Origin: Bacillus horti
GTDB lineage: Bacteria; Bacillota; Bacilli; Caldalkalibacillales; JCM-10596
Length of the DNA: 64,000 nucleotides
Direction: 5' to 3'
NCBI RefSeq assembly: GCF_030813115.1
Contig: NZ_JAUSTY010000008.1
Location: forward strand, 161,524 to 225,523
Shown here: positions 18,013 through 26,076 of the stretch, in pieces
How positions within the stretch are numbered: position 1 is the first letter of the stretch
How the letters are laid out: each line of letters opens with the position of its first letter
Notes under the pieces: model-generated
Told to the model about the DNA's origin: nothing
The model's database searches: none
The model's input: only the letters and a program-made list of their open reading frames with translations
Position numbers and translations under genes: made by a program

Positions 18013-18978
18013 TTACTTTAGCTTAAAGCTTGCCCCATCTATGATTTCAATGTCCTCATGCTCCTTCAAATCCTCCATCAGCCGAAACAAAGCACTATCC
18101 TTCTGCTTGGCCTCTATCATGCAATCAATGTGCGGAACACTCCCTTTCACCTTCCGCAAAAAGTCCATAAACATACGTCCATCTACAAAGTCAGCATGCG
18201 CTCTGAATTGCTTTTCATTTCTCGGACTGGAGATATGCATTTTCACTGGTAGTGGGGAATGCTCCCAGGTTTTTAGGACTCTCCCCCATTCATTTTCCCA
18301 ATGCGTATCTTGGTTGTGGGCTAAATGATGATGATAGTCAAATACGAGAGGAATACCTAGCTTTTCACAAAGATATAAGGTATGGATGAGATCAAAGGAT
18401 TTATCATCGTTTTCAAGCATAATCATCTGCTGTATCGCTTTAGGCACATTAGCCCAATTCGACACAAATCGTTCTAAGGCTTCGTCGGTATTCTTGTAAT
18501 TCCCACCAACATGCATGACACAACGATGGACAGTGTTTTGCTTCATTCCTTTTAATAAAGCAAAGTGCATTCTTAAGTTCACTAAAGAGTCTTTGAAGAC
18601 CTCAGGCCTAGGTGAATTGAGCAGAACGAAGTGGTCGGGATGAAAATCCACTCTGAGCTGATGCTTATTTATAAACTCTCCTAGCTCGTTAAGCTCTTTC
18701 GTCAAGCTTTTCATATAATCCCAGCCATCTAACTCTTGATGCGTAGCTAATGGCACCAATCTTGAACTTAAGCGAAAAAAAAGAATATCATGAGCTACGT
18801 TATGTCTTAGCAAACGTAAGCAGTTCTTTACATTAGATTGAGCAATTCTTTCCAGCTTACGTACAGCTGCCTCACGATCCTCTAACTGTGAAAATTGCTT
18901 AAAAGTCATCGTTTGAGAAGGGGAACTGTTTTGCAGATTTACGCTCATCGCTACATAGCCAAGACGAACAGTTGTCAT
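18013..18978 (-). CDS. uvsE: UV damage endonuclease
   Basis: This 321-residue TIM-barrel endonuclease nicks 5' of cyclobutane dimers and 6-4 photoproducts, an alternative to excision repair that is common in spore formers. Family motifs in order: VRLGYVAMSVNL (N-terminus), LRLLRHNVAHDILFFRLSSRLVPL, LRVDFHPDHFVLLNSPR, VMHVGG, MLENDDKSF, LVFDYHHHLAHN and KMHISSPR. The His/Glu/Asp residues in these blocks are the metal ligands. I chose ATG 18976-18978 because GGAGG lies 8 bases upstream; the frame opens 15 bases earlier at a GTG that contains the ribosome site. It appears monocistronic. Confidence 0.92.
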   Translation of the reverse strand: MTTVRLGYVAMSVNLQNSSPSQTMTFKQFSQLEDREAAVRKLERIAQSNVKNCLRLLRHNVAHDILFFRLSSRLVPLATHQELDGWDYMKSLTKELNELGEFINKHQLRVDFHPDHFVLLNSPRPEVFKDSLVNLRMHFALLKGMKQNTVHRCVMHVGGNYKNTDEALERFVSNWANVPKAIQQMIMLENDDKSFDLIHTLYLCEKLGIPLVFDYHHHLAHNQDTHWENEWGRVLKTWEHSPLPVKMHISSPRNEKQFRAHADFVDGRMFMDFLRKVKGSVPHIDCMIEAKQKDSALFRLMEDLKEHEDIEIIDGASFKLK

Positions 18979-19117
18979 GTCTTTTACCTCCACACTCGTT
19001 CTCTATCCTCGATTCTCTGGTTCATACTTTAGCACCAACTAAGAAAGGAGCGTAGTTTTTCCACATTAGGTACTATGCCCTAATGAATGACAAAGTAACA
19101 AGATAATGTTATGATAA

Positions 19118-19160
19118 AGAACAAAAAACACATCGTTCTTTCCGATGTGTTTTTTGTTCT
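19118..19160. terminator. Terminator of fabZ (bidirectional)
   Basis: A perfect 18-bp stem: AGAACAAAAAACACATCG at 19118-19135 and its complement at 19143-19160, with a 7-base loop and A/T runs on both sides. Confidence 0.9.
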
Positions 19161-19240
19161 CGTACTTTATATGTGGCATTACACGTTACTCGTTGTTATT
19201 TGCTTTTTTAAAAGCAGACATGTTTCTTATATTTCAACGT

Positions 19241-19672
19241 TTACTGTTTGTCTCCTAAAGCAAACATTAAGTCTCCTTCAGCAACAATCTGATCATCCAC
19301 TTTTGCTACAGCATGTCCTTTTCCGATTGATCCTCTTAAACGTGTCATTTCTACCTCTAGGATAAGCTGATCTCCTGGTGTAACCTGACCCTTAAAGCGA
19401 AAATTATCTATACCCGCTAGAAAGCCAATACGCCCCTTATTCTCCTCCATATTAAGTACAGCAACTGCACCTACTTGCGCTAAGGCTTCAACAATAAGCA
19501 CTCCAGGCATGACAGGGTATTCAGGAAAGTGCCCCGTAAAAAACTCCTCATTGGCAGTAACATTCTTAATTCCCACAGCACGCTTTCCGTTCTCTAGCTC
19601 TATAATTCGATCGACAAGTAAAAAGGGATAGCGATGTGGAATGATTTCCTTAATTTGCTCCGTTGTTAACAT
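19241..19672 (-). CDS. fabZ: 3-hydroxyacyl-[acyl-carrier-protein] dehydratase
   Basis: This 143-residue hot-dog-fold enzyme dehydrates 3-hydroxyacyl-ACP in fatty acid synthesis. The N-terminal [17 protein letters not shown], the catalytic His in [12 protein letters not shown] (about residue 48) and the Glu in [12 protein letters not shown] (about 62) are all present. Length is typical. GGAGAGG lies upstream of the ATG. It occupies the position of B. subtilis ywpB (fabZ) relative to mbl-flhO-flhP and is probably monocistronic, since hairpins lie on both sides. Confidence 0.95.
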   Translation of the reverse strand: MLTTEQIKEIIPHRYPFLLVDRIIELENGKRAVGIKNVTANEEFFTGHFPEYPVMPGVLIVEALAQVGAVAVLNMEENKGRIGFLAGIDNFRFKGQVTPGDQLILEVEMTRLRGSIGKGHAVAKVDDQIVAEGDLMFALGDKQ

Positions 19673-19779
19673 AGTATCCTCTCCTTATTTTTATTTACAA
19701 TTATTCCTTAGCATAATCCAGGCTCAGGCATGACAAAATAGATACAACCCTCATTTTCCTAGGAATGTGGGGTTTATAT

Positions 19780-19810
19780 AAAGGAGCTTTCCCATTAGGG
19801 GAGCTCTTTT
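19780..19810 (-). terminator. Probable terminator of the phosphotransferase gene
   Basis: AAAGGAGCTTTCCC pairs imperfectly with GGGGAGCTCTTTT around an ATTA loop. It lies between the CDP-alcohol phosphotransferase stop and the fabZ start. Confidence 0.55.
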
Positions 19811-19896
19811 ACTCTTTGACTTTATTTTTACTTGTTAAGCTCATCTTATATAGCCTCTTCATGTTAACGAATTGCTTGTTACATAGAATTTTAAAG

Positions 19897-20445
19897 TTAA
19901 ACCGCTTCTTCAGACTTCTTATCAGCCTCAAACTCTTTTTTGGCTTTCATGAAGTTTTTTGTATACACGATGCTAGACACGAATGAGAATAGAATAGCCG
20001 CCCACAGGACTTCTTGACCATATGGGAGCTGGAACATAAGTAGAACAAAAGCAAAATAGAAGAACACCGTTGTGGCTTTGCCTAGTACGTTTGCTGCTAG
20101 AATCTTGTACTTTTTTAGGTGGAAAAAGACCGAGGCGACAATCATCGCTATATCTCGGAAGAAAAACACCCCTGCCGCTAGCCATGAAATTCTGTTATCG
20201 ATAACAAAAGACAGGATGACCGCAAGCATCATAAGTTTATCAGCTAATGGGTCTAATAGCTGCCCTAAATCGGTTATTTGATTATTTTTTCTAGCCAGAT
20301 AGCCATCTAATATATCACTTAACCCTGCAAGGATAATGATTAAAAAGGCATACAAATTAGCTAACGCTAAATCGGAAAAAAACAAAACAAAATAAAGAGG
20401 AATAAAAAAGAACCTAGCTATTGTGATGAGGTTAGGAATATTCAC
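19897..20445 (-). CDS. CDP-alcohol phosphatidyltransferase (PgsA-like)
   Basis: This 182-residue integral membrane enzyme of phospholipid synthesis has the full CDP-alcohol phosphotransferase signature D(x2)DG(x2)AR(x8)G(x3)D(x3)D, seen as DILDGYLARKNNQITD then LGQLLDPLAD (residues about 44-70). Four to five further hydrophobic helices follow, with a charged C-terminal tail. It may make phosphatidylglycerophosphate from CDP-diacylglycerol and glycerol-3-phosphate. Because many Bacillales carry a main pgsA elsewhere, this could be a paralogue with another alcohol substrate. No partner gene in the window settles this. Confidence 0.85.
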   Translation of the reverse strand: MNIPNLITIARFFFIPLYFVLFFSDLALANLYAFLIIILAGLSDILDGYLARKNNQITDLGQLLDPLADKLMMLAVILSFVIDNRISWLAAGVFFFRDIAMIVASVFFHLKKYKILAANVLGKATTVFFYFAFVLLMFQLPYGQEVLWAAILFSFVSSIVYTKNFMKAKKEFEADKKSEEAV

Positions 20446-20475
20446 TTGGTTCTAGCCCCTTTCCTTATGCGTGGC

Positions 20476-20503
20476 AAAAGCTTCGGTCGTGACCGAAGCT
20501 TTT
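20476..20503 (-). terminator. Terminator downstream of the EpuA-like gene
   Basis: A perfect palindrome: AAAAGCTTCGGTC at 20476-20488 and GACCGAAGCTTTT at 20491-20503. Confidence 0.85.
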
Positions 20504-20542
20504 AGATGACCCATTATATGTGACTGATTTTAACGTAGCCGC

Positions 20543-20845
20543 TTATCTTGTAAAAATTAGATCATAAAGATGCTTCCATGTGCCAATGTTAAAAACATCA
20601 CCGACACTGCCTTCACCTATGATACTATATCCAACTACAAGACCAAAAATAACGGAGAACACGAAGCAGAAAATGATAAAAAACCATTTCGCCACTGAAC
20701 CTAGCGCCCGCTGACCTAAGCTTCTCTTTTTCTTCCTCTTTTTCTTGGGCTTCTGCTTTGAAGAAGCTCCGTTTTTCGAAGGAGTAGCTTTTGGATCCGT
20801 TAAGGTTGCTTGGTCCTGCTTATGTTCAGATTCTTGAGTTGTCAT
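20543..20845 (-). CDS. EpuA-domain small membrane protein (annotated elsewhere as RNA polymerase subunit beta-like)
   Basis: The 100-residue protein has a disordered, charged N-terminus (residues 1-45, ending in the basic run KPKKKRKKKRS), one membrane helix (about 53-75: WFFIIFCFVFSVIFGLVVGY) and an extracytoplasmic C-terminus containing GDVFNIGTWKHLYDLIF. That C-terminal pattern matches the EpuA family (PF11772), often labelled 'DNA-directed RNA polymerase subunit beta' without biochemical support; I would not transfer that function. The gene follows flhO-flhP by 46 bp and is likely cotranscribed with them. Confidence 0.75.
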   Translation of the reverse strand: MTTQESEHKQDQATLTDPKATPSKNGASSKQKPKKKRKKKRSLGQRALGSVAKWFFIIFCFVFSVIFGLVVGYSIIGEGSVGDVFNIGTWKHLYDLIFTR

Positions 20846-20891
20846 CTTCTAAACTCCTTTATTATTGGACACTAGCTACTCTAGTTGTAGG

Positions 20892-21773
20892 TTAAGAACG
20901 TATTGTGTTAGCTAGCCCCATCATATCATCCGCTAAGGAGATCGCTCTAGTTTGAAACTGAAGTAACCTTTGCGCAGCGAGTAACTCCGTTAGCTCCTGA
21001 GTAAGATCGACATTAGACATTTCTAATGCCCCCTGTTGTATAGCATATCCTTCTCTGGCTGTTAAATCAATAGGGGAAATAACATCGGCATTCAATCCTT
21101 GTGTATTCTCAAGACGGAATAAGCTTTCTCCCACTCCAACTAACAAGTCAGGTCTTGCTATTTCCATGATTTGTAGGTTGGACGTAGCTGGTACAGTTGT
21201 ACCGTCTGCTAGCTCAATATGGATTTCTCCTGCTGGAGAAACATTAAAGCTCTTATATTCCGAGCTAAATGTAATTGGACCATCACTTCCCAGAACCACA
21301 TCCCCCTGAGACGTCACAAGCATCACATCGTCCGTATCTGTTTCAGGATCGAAGCCAGGATTCCTCACCACTTGGAAGGAACCGCTCCGTGTATATAAAG
21401 TTTCCGTAACAGCGTCTCCATTTTCGTCCGTCGTAGTACGTTGAATAGGAAACCATCCTCTTTCTCCTTGAATCAGAAAATCAAAATGACGTCCTGTCTC
21501 TTGAATAGCTCCCTGACCTAAAAATACGGTCGTTTGCCCAATTCCCACTCCTGAACCCAAGCGGATGCCATCCGGAGTAATACGTCCCATTTCTTTTTGT
21601 GGATGAGGCTGGTTCGTTACCTCTTGAACAAGAAGCTCTTGGAAGGTAGCGTTTCTTCTTTTGTAGCCTGCTGTCCCTACATTGGCAATATTATGAGAGA
21701 TCGTGTCGATTTTTTTCTGCACCTGATTTAAGGAATTCGCTGCTGTAACCATGGAAAAATTCATTTTTTTCAC
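20892..21773 (-). CDS. flhP: Flagellar hook-basal body protein FlhP
   Basis: This 293-residue FlgF/FlgG-family rod/hook protein is one of two distal rod proteins in Bacillus. The N-terminal rod motif ANSLNQVQKKIDTISHNIANVGTAGYKRRNATFQELL and the C-terminal motif GALEMSNVDLTQELTELLAAQRLLQFQTRAI are the paired terminal helices that polymerise in the axial structure. It lies downstream of flhO, 126 bp away, in the order mbl-flhO-flhP known from B. subtilis. Secretion is by the flagellar type III apparatus, so no cleavable signal is expected and none is seen. Confidence 0.9.
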   Translation of the reverse strand: MKKMNFSMVTAANSLNQVQKKIDTISHNIANVGTAGYKRRNATFQELLVQEVTNQPHPQKEMGRITPDGIRLGSGVGIGQTTVFLGQGAIQETGRHFDFLIQGERGWFPIQRTTTDENGDAVTETLYTRSGSFQVVRNPGFDPETDTDDVMLVTSQGDVVLGSDGPITFSSEYKSFNVSPAGEIHIELADGTTVPATSNLQIMEIARPDLLVGVGESLFRLENTQGLNADVISPIDLTAREGYAIQQGALEMSNVDLTQELTELLAAQRLLQFQTRAISLADDMMGLANTIRS

Positions 21774-21899
21774 CTGCTTCGGTTTTTACTTATTACTTAT
21801 TGTTGTTTTATTTGATTGCACTGCTTACTGTGTTTCATTTGATGTGGCGGCGGTTGACCACATGTATAGATTTACCTCTGTTGACTAAGCTACCTTACT

Positions 21900-22763
21900 T
21901 TACACTCGGCCAATTTCAGTAACGGTTTTCTCTAGGCTCCGATCATACGCCTGTAAAACACGTTGGTTTGCTTCATATAATCTATACGTGCTCATCATTT
22001 CAGTCATTGTCGTTGTCAGATCTACGTTTGATCCTTCAATAAATCCTTGTCTAACCTGAAAATTATTTCCGTTCACAAACCCAACAGCTGCAAGATCCTG
22101 TAGAGCCCCTTCACCTTCAAAACGATATAGGCTGTTCCCTTCTTTTACAAGCTGTTCAGGCTCCTCTGTATAGGCTAATGCAAGCCTTGCAACAAGATTT
22201 TCTCCTAAAGGCGTGATCTGGTAAATGTCACCTGCCGCTGAAACGCGGAACTCTCCACTTAAGATCTGAATGGGCTGCTGAGCGTTGTTAAGCACATAGT
22301 AGCCTTCACTCGTTGTTAGATACCCTTGCTCATCAAGAGAAAACTGTCCGTTTCTTGTATAGCGTGTCTCTTCCGCACCAGTCTGAACTGAAAAAAATAC
22401 ATGCCCTTGCTGTCCTGTTTCTGGATTCAGAATATTAGGATCTACTAAAGCAATATCCAAAGGACGTCCTGTCTCACGAAGGTCACCAAGTCTAAAAAGC
22501 GGGATTCCCTCTTGAGCATAGACTCCCGTGTGTAAAACTCCAAGCGGTGTCATACCTTGCGTGGTTGGAACCCCTGTACCGTCCACATTAAACCCTTGTT
22601 CATCCCGAACGCGGTGCATCAAGATATCTGGAAACGCACGAAGGACAGTATTATCCTGTTTGTAGCCCGGCGTATCTACATTGGAAAGATTGTGATTCAG
22701 CTGCTCCTGCTTCCGTCCACTTGCCACCATTCCAGAGGTAGCGGTATAAATTCCTCTAAACAT
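21900..22763 (-). CDS. flhO: Flagellar hook-basal body protein FlhO
   Basis: This 287-residue FlgF/FlgG-family rod protein is a paralogue of FlhP. The N-terminus MFRGIYTATSGMVASGRKQEQLNHNLSNVDTPGYK (contiguous in the protein) and the C-terminal GFIEGSNVDLTTTMTEMMSTYRLYEANQRVL show the conserved rod-protein ends. It sits between mbl and flhP on the same strand, with 82 bp to mbl, which supports the orthologue assignment. In B. subtilis FlhO and FlhP form the distal rod on which the hook is built. Confidence 0.9.
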   Translation of the reverse strand: MFRGIYTATSGMVASGRKQEQLNHNLSNVDTPGYKQDNTVLRAFPDILMHRVRDEQGFNVDGTGVPTTQGMTPLGVLHTGVYAQEGIPLFRLGDLRETGRPLDIALVDPNILNPETGQQGHVFFSVQTGAEETRYTRNGQFSLDEQGYLTTSEGYYVLNNAQQPIQILSGEFRVSAAGDIYQITPLGENLVARLALAYTEEPEQLVKEGNSLYRFEGEGALQDLAAVGFVNGNNFQVRQGFIEGSNVDLTTTMTEMMSTYRLYEANQRVLQAYDRSLEKTVTEIGRV

Positions 22764-22845
22764 CTGTTCACCTCAATTTGTTTTCCCTAAACTGGTCTAT
22801 TACTACTATTATCGTCCAATACAAAGAAAAACTTTAATCCTATTC

Positions 22846-23838
22846 CTAGGCTTTCACAAATTGATCTAAATTCTCTAGCATCATACCTGTACCCCTTGCC
22901 ACACAAGTCATAGGGTCTTCAGCGACAAGCACAGGAACCTTTAATTCATCTGCTAAGAGCCTGTCCAATCCATGAAGCAGGGCTCCTCCACCCGTTAAAA
23001 TAATGCCCCGATCAATAATGTCAGCTGATAGCTCAGGTGGCGTTTTTTCCAGGACGCTTTTGGAGGCTACTACGATACTGGCTACTTGCTCCTCAAGCGC
23101 TTCGTAGATCTCAGATGATTTTATAGTAATGGTAAGAGGAAGACCACTTACCATATCTCTTCCACGTATGTCCATTTCCTCCTGACGACCATTTGGATAC
23201 ACAGTAGCAATGTTTACCTTTACATCCTCTGACGTCCGATCTCCGATAAGGAGCTTATATTTAGATTTTATGTAGCTTTGAATTGCGTAATCAAAACGGT
23301 CTCCAGCCACTTTAATAGAAGAGGCGGTGACGATATCGCTCATGGATAGTACAGCTATATCCGTCGTCCCACCGCCGATGTCAACAACCATGTTACCGCT
23401 TGGCTGAGAAATATCCATTCCGGCTCCAATCGCTGCGACCTTTGGTTCTTCTGCTAAGTATACCGGCTTACCGCCACTTTTTTCTGCTGCTTCTCTGATC
23501 GCTTTCTGCTCTACTGAAGTAATATTGGCTGGGCAGCAAATGAGAATTCTAGGTGCTCTAAAGAAGCTTTTTACTCCTATTTTATGAATAAAGTGCTTTA
23601 ACATCGCTTCTGTAATTTCAAAATCTGCAATCACACCGTCCCTTAGCGGTCTGACGGCTACAATATTTCCTGGTGTTCGCCCAACCATACGATGTGCCTC
23701 ATGGCCAACCTCTAACACTTTTCCAGACTTCTGATCTATCGCTACAACGCTTGGTTCATTCAAGACGATTCCTTTGCCTTTTACATGGATGAGCACGTTT
23801 GCTGTGCCCAAATCAATCCCAATATCCCTACTAAACAT
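22846..23838 (-). CDS. mbl: MreB-like actin homologue Mbl
   Basis: This 330-residue bacterial actin guides cylindrical cell-wall synthesis as membrane-associated filaments. It has phosphate-1 IGIDLGTANVLIHVKGKG, the connect motif VYLAEEPKVAAIGAG, phosphate-2 NMVVDIGGGTTDIAVLS, and the adenosine motif GIILTGGGALLHGLD. Mbl rather than MreB is indicated by its linkage to spoIIID upstream and flhO/flhP downstream, as in B. subtilis, and by the FSRDIGIDLGTANVLIHVKG start. Its expression may be shared with flhOP by read-through; no terminator is evident in the 82-bp gap. Confidence 0.93.
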   Translation of the reverse strand: MFSRDIGIDLGTANVLIHVKGKGIVLNEPSVVAIDQKSGKVLEVGHEAHRMVGRTPGNIVAVRPLRDGVIADFEITEAMLKHFIHKIGVKSFFRAPRILICCPANITSVEQKAIREAAEKSGGKPVYLAEEPKVAAIGAGMDISQPSGNMVVDIGGGTTDIAVLSMSDIVTASSIKVAGDRFDYAIQSYIKSKYKLLIGDRTSEDVKVNIATVYPNGRQEEMDIRGRDMVSGLPLTITIKSSEIYEALEEQVASIVVASKSVLEKTPPELSADIIDRGIILTGGGALLHGLDRLLADELKVPVLVAEDPMTCVARGTGMMLENLDQFVKA

Positions 23839-24023
23839 CCTTTATCCTCCCTGTGTCATTCAACGATACGTTCATCATCCTTAAGAGACTCGTATAATTC
23901 GATTATTTTCTATAGTATTTATTCGCTACGACTAGGGAATTCTCCTTTTTTCTACAAAGAAAAACATTTATTTTTTGTGATATTTTGTGTAAAAATTGAA
24001 TCCTTTGTCCTCAGAAACTGTCA

Positions 24024-24314
24024 TTAAGATTTTATTTCAATAAATGACTCCGCCAGCTTCGGCTTGCCTGTGTGTTTATATTTAATTTTAGTCGCCTCTC
24101 CCCCCCTTAAATGACGCACAGATTTATGATATTCCAAGATCTTTCGGACTTCATTTGCTAGTTCTGGATTTATATCGGGTAGTCGTTCAGTTAGATCCTT
24201 GTGCACTGTGCTTTTTGACACACCAAATTCTTTTGCGATCGTGCGAACCGTATTACGCGTTTCAACAATGTACAGAGCGATCTTTAGGGTCCGCTCTTTG
24301 ATGTAATCGTGCAC
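24024..24314 (-). CDS. spoIIID: Stage III sporulation transcriptional regulator
   Basis: This 96-residue mother-cell regulator activates or represses many sigma-E genes and helps the switch to sigma-K. Nearly the whole protein follows the B. subtilis sequence: MHDYIKERTLKIALYIVETR, then the HTH IAKEFGVSKSTVHKDLTERLP, then the basic C-terminal helix EYHKSVRHLRGGEATKIKY needed for DNA binding. Start is GTG 24312-24314 with GAGGGGA upstream. It precedes mbl on the same strand, as in B. subtilis. Confidence 0.97.
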   Translation of the reverse strand: MHDYIKERTLKIALYIVETRNTVRTIAKEFGVSKSTVHKDLTERLPDINPELANEVRKILEYHKSVRHLRGGEATKIKYKHTGKPKLAESFIEIKS

Positions 24315-24349
24315 TCCCCTCGCCTCCTGAGTTCAATTTAGTCTGATAC

Positions 24350-24378
24350 ATTATATTGGTCAAGGAGGGCATATATTC
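24350..24378 (-). promoter_or_regulatory. Candidate sigma-E promoter for spoIIID
   Basis: On the minus strand, GAATATA at 24378-24372 and AATATAAT at 24357-24350 are 14 bases apart, close to the sigma-E pattern (KMATATT / CATACAHT). spoIIID is a known sigma-E gene. The -10 is only a partial match. Confidence 0.4.
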
Positions 24379-24480
24379 TATAAATCCAAGCCTGACAAGC
24401 TAAAAGAATTATTTTTTTTTATAAAATGCTGTCCTTTCCTTACGGTGCCTGACATGTTGTTAGACTCGTCCATTGCAGTA

Positions 24481-24851
24481 GACAAGGTTAGCAAGCTTTA
24501 GTAGACAAGGCTTACAAGCTGTGGGTGGAGAGTAAGTGGCTGTCGGACAAGACATACAAACTGTGGGTGAATAGCAACCGACTATCGGACAAGACATACA
24601 ATTTTTGATGTGATGAGCAGGCAACTGGTAAGACCAGACTTACAGCTTTTGGTGTGATGACTGGGCGGCTGATAAGAGAAGCTTCTAAGGCTGACGATAT
24701 ACATATTTCTAGCAAGATTAGCTTGTGGTTTATGGCATAACTAGGTTCGCATAGAAGGATTAGTGCCATTTAGTTATGCCTTATTAGATCCATTCAGATG
24801 AATTAGTGTAATGTACTTAAGCCTGATAAAATCCGTTCAGATGAATTAGTG
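24481..24851. repeat. Degenerate tandem array with 42-43 bp period
   Basis: Successive copies starting GACAAGRCWTACAA... begin at 24504, 24546 and 24588 (42-bp steps), with a further decayed copy near 24630. At the other end, ATTAGTG-ended units (TTCAGATGAATTAGTG) recur at 24759, 24802 and 24845 (43-bp steps). The period is a multiple of three in the first part, so a chance ORF on the minus strand shows a 14-residue repeat (LYVLSDSRLLFTHS). No start, ribosome site or conservation supports it as a gene. Confidence 0.75.
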
Positions 24852-24878
24852 AGCTATGACAAATTATCAAATTGACTT

Positions 24879-25061
24879 CTAACGGTCATTTCAGACCCTT
24901 AGACTGGTTTTTTACTTCTTTTGATTTCTAACGGACATTTTAGACCGTTAGAGAGCAAATTATTCTGATTTTTATCCGATGAACCTTCTAAGGTGCAACT
25001 TTGTCCGTTAGAATTAACAGCCCTCAAAAAAGCATGGCTAAGATGCCATTTTGTCCGTTAG
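24879..25061. repeat. Four-box inverted repeat element, copy 2
   Basis: Boxes lie at 24879-24902, 24928-24951 (forward), 24988-25011 and 25038-25061 (reverse). Spacings are 49, 60 and 50 bp. The box sequences match copy 1: CTAACGGTCA...GACCCTTAG, CTAACGGACA...GACCGTTAG and, reversed, CTAACGGACA...GCACCTTAG and CTAACGGACA...GCATCTTAG. The element lies downstream of spoIIQ, next to the 42-bp tandem array. The rest of 24315-25231 has no gene. Confidence 0.9.
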
Positions 25062-25231
25062 AAAAAGAGCTTGAATCAAGCCCCTTCTCAAACTACAAAA
25101 TTGCATAAAAAGGCACCTGTCCCCACCAAGAACTGCACCCCGATTGTAAGACACAACCAACAATTGGAGATGCAATTTTCTATGGTGGAAAAGGCGCTTT
25201 TTGAGTTAACCTTTTTCAAATTACAAAGTAC

Positions 25232-25984
25232 TTATTCTGCTGCACGCAAATATTTATTTGGATTAACCGGTTCTCCATTCTCATGTACTTCAAAGTGAAC
25301 ATGGACACCTAACTCCTTGTGCAGTTCATTGCGTCCAGCCTGACCAATCACATCACCTTGCTGTACTCGATCACCTTCACTTACTTGTACGTGCTCTAGA
25401 CTTTGATAAACGGTCACTAGCCCATCCTCATGTTCAATTTCTACGTAATTCCCAACCAGTGGACTTTTATCTGCTAGAATAACCGTCCCTGAAAGGGCCG
25501 CATGAACATCAAAGCTTTCCACCTGGTCTTCCATAGCAAAGCTCACTCCACGACTAGGATAAAACGTATTATCGTATTCAACCATAGCCTGCAGGTTATC
25601 CTCCGCTGAGCTGACATCCTCGAAGTAGCTTAACACCACTTGCACGTTAACGTTATCGGCTACAGGCCGGATCATATCCTCCTGCTGGGTGTTTACAGGC
25701 ATGGATTCATCGTCCAATGCTGTATCATCATCACGTTCTCCTACATTTACGTCATCTTCTGTATCAAACCCTAGCTCATTGGAATCAATGGCAAAATCGT
25801 TAGGGTTCTGATACCACGTAATGAGGGCAAGTATAAGAGCTGCAGCTACTAGATAGATGGCTGGGAAGAACCATTTCTTTTTGATCATTTTTTTCCATCC
25901 AGAAGAACCAGTCGAGCTTGGATTTGGGTATTGCTCTTCTTTCTGCTCTTCTGCAGGGTTGTTTTGATTTTGATCTTCTTTCAT
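25232..25984 (-). CDS. spoIIQ: Stage II sporulation protein Q (LytM-fold channel protein)
   Basis: This 250-residue forespore membrane protein interacts across the septum with SpoIIIAH during engulfment. It has a cytoplasmic charged N-terminus (1-36), one membrane helix (about 38-57: WFFPAIYLVAAALILALITWY), a linker, and a LytM/M23 domain (about 125-250) ending GVHVHFEVHENGEPVNPNKYLRA. The first zinc-ligand motif HxxxD is replaced (YPSRGVSFAMED), so it is probably not an active peptidase, as in B. subtilis, where the His is also lost. Neighbours spoIIID and spoIID support the identity. GAGGTGAT precedes the ATG. Confidence 0.9.
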   Translation of the reverse strand: MKEDQNQNNPAEEQKEEQYPNPSSTGSSGWKKMIKKKWFFPAIYLVAAALILALITWYQNPNDFAIDSNELGFDTEDDVNVGERDDDTALDDESMPVNTQQEDMIRPVADNVNVQVVLSYFEDVSSAEDNLQAMVEYDNTFYPSRGVSFAMEDQVESFDVHAALSGTVILADKSPLVGNYVEIEHEDGLVTVYQSLEHVQVSEGDRVQQGDVIGQAGRNELHKELGVHVHFEVHENGEPVNPNKYLRAAE

Positions 25985-26005
25985 TTTTTCATCACCTCAG
26001 CAATC

Positions 26006-26033
26006 ATTCTTGCCAGAATACTAGTGTTTATAC
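26006..26033 (-). promoter_or_regulatory. Candidate sigma-F promoter for spoIIQ
   Basis: On the minus strand, GTATA (26033-26029), a 14-base spacer, and GGCAAGAAT (26014-26006) fit the sigma-F/sigma-G pattern (GYATA / GGNNANNAT). spoIIQ is a known sigma-F gene. It lies just upstream of the ribosome site. Confidence 0.55.
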
Positions 26034-26076
26034 ATGCTGTGTGTGAAAATTTTTAGTGTACCCTTGAACGAAGATC

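Noticed and set aside
24512..24769. Minus-strand ORF with a 14-residue repeat (LYVLSDS...)
   Set aside because: The repeat is explained by the 42-bp DNA period; no ribosome site and the frame does not continue through the whole array.
24481..24851. Possible CRISPR array
   Set aside because: Units are contiguous and degenerate with no unique spacers of constant size, and no cas genes are present.
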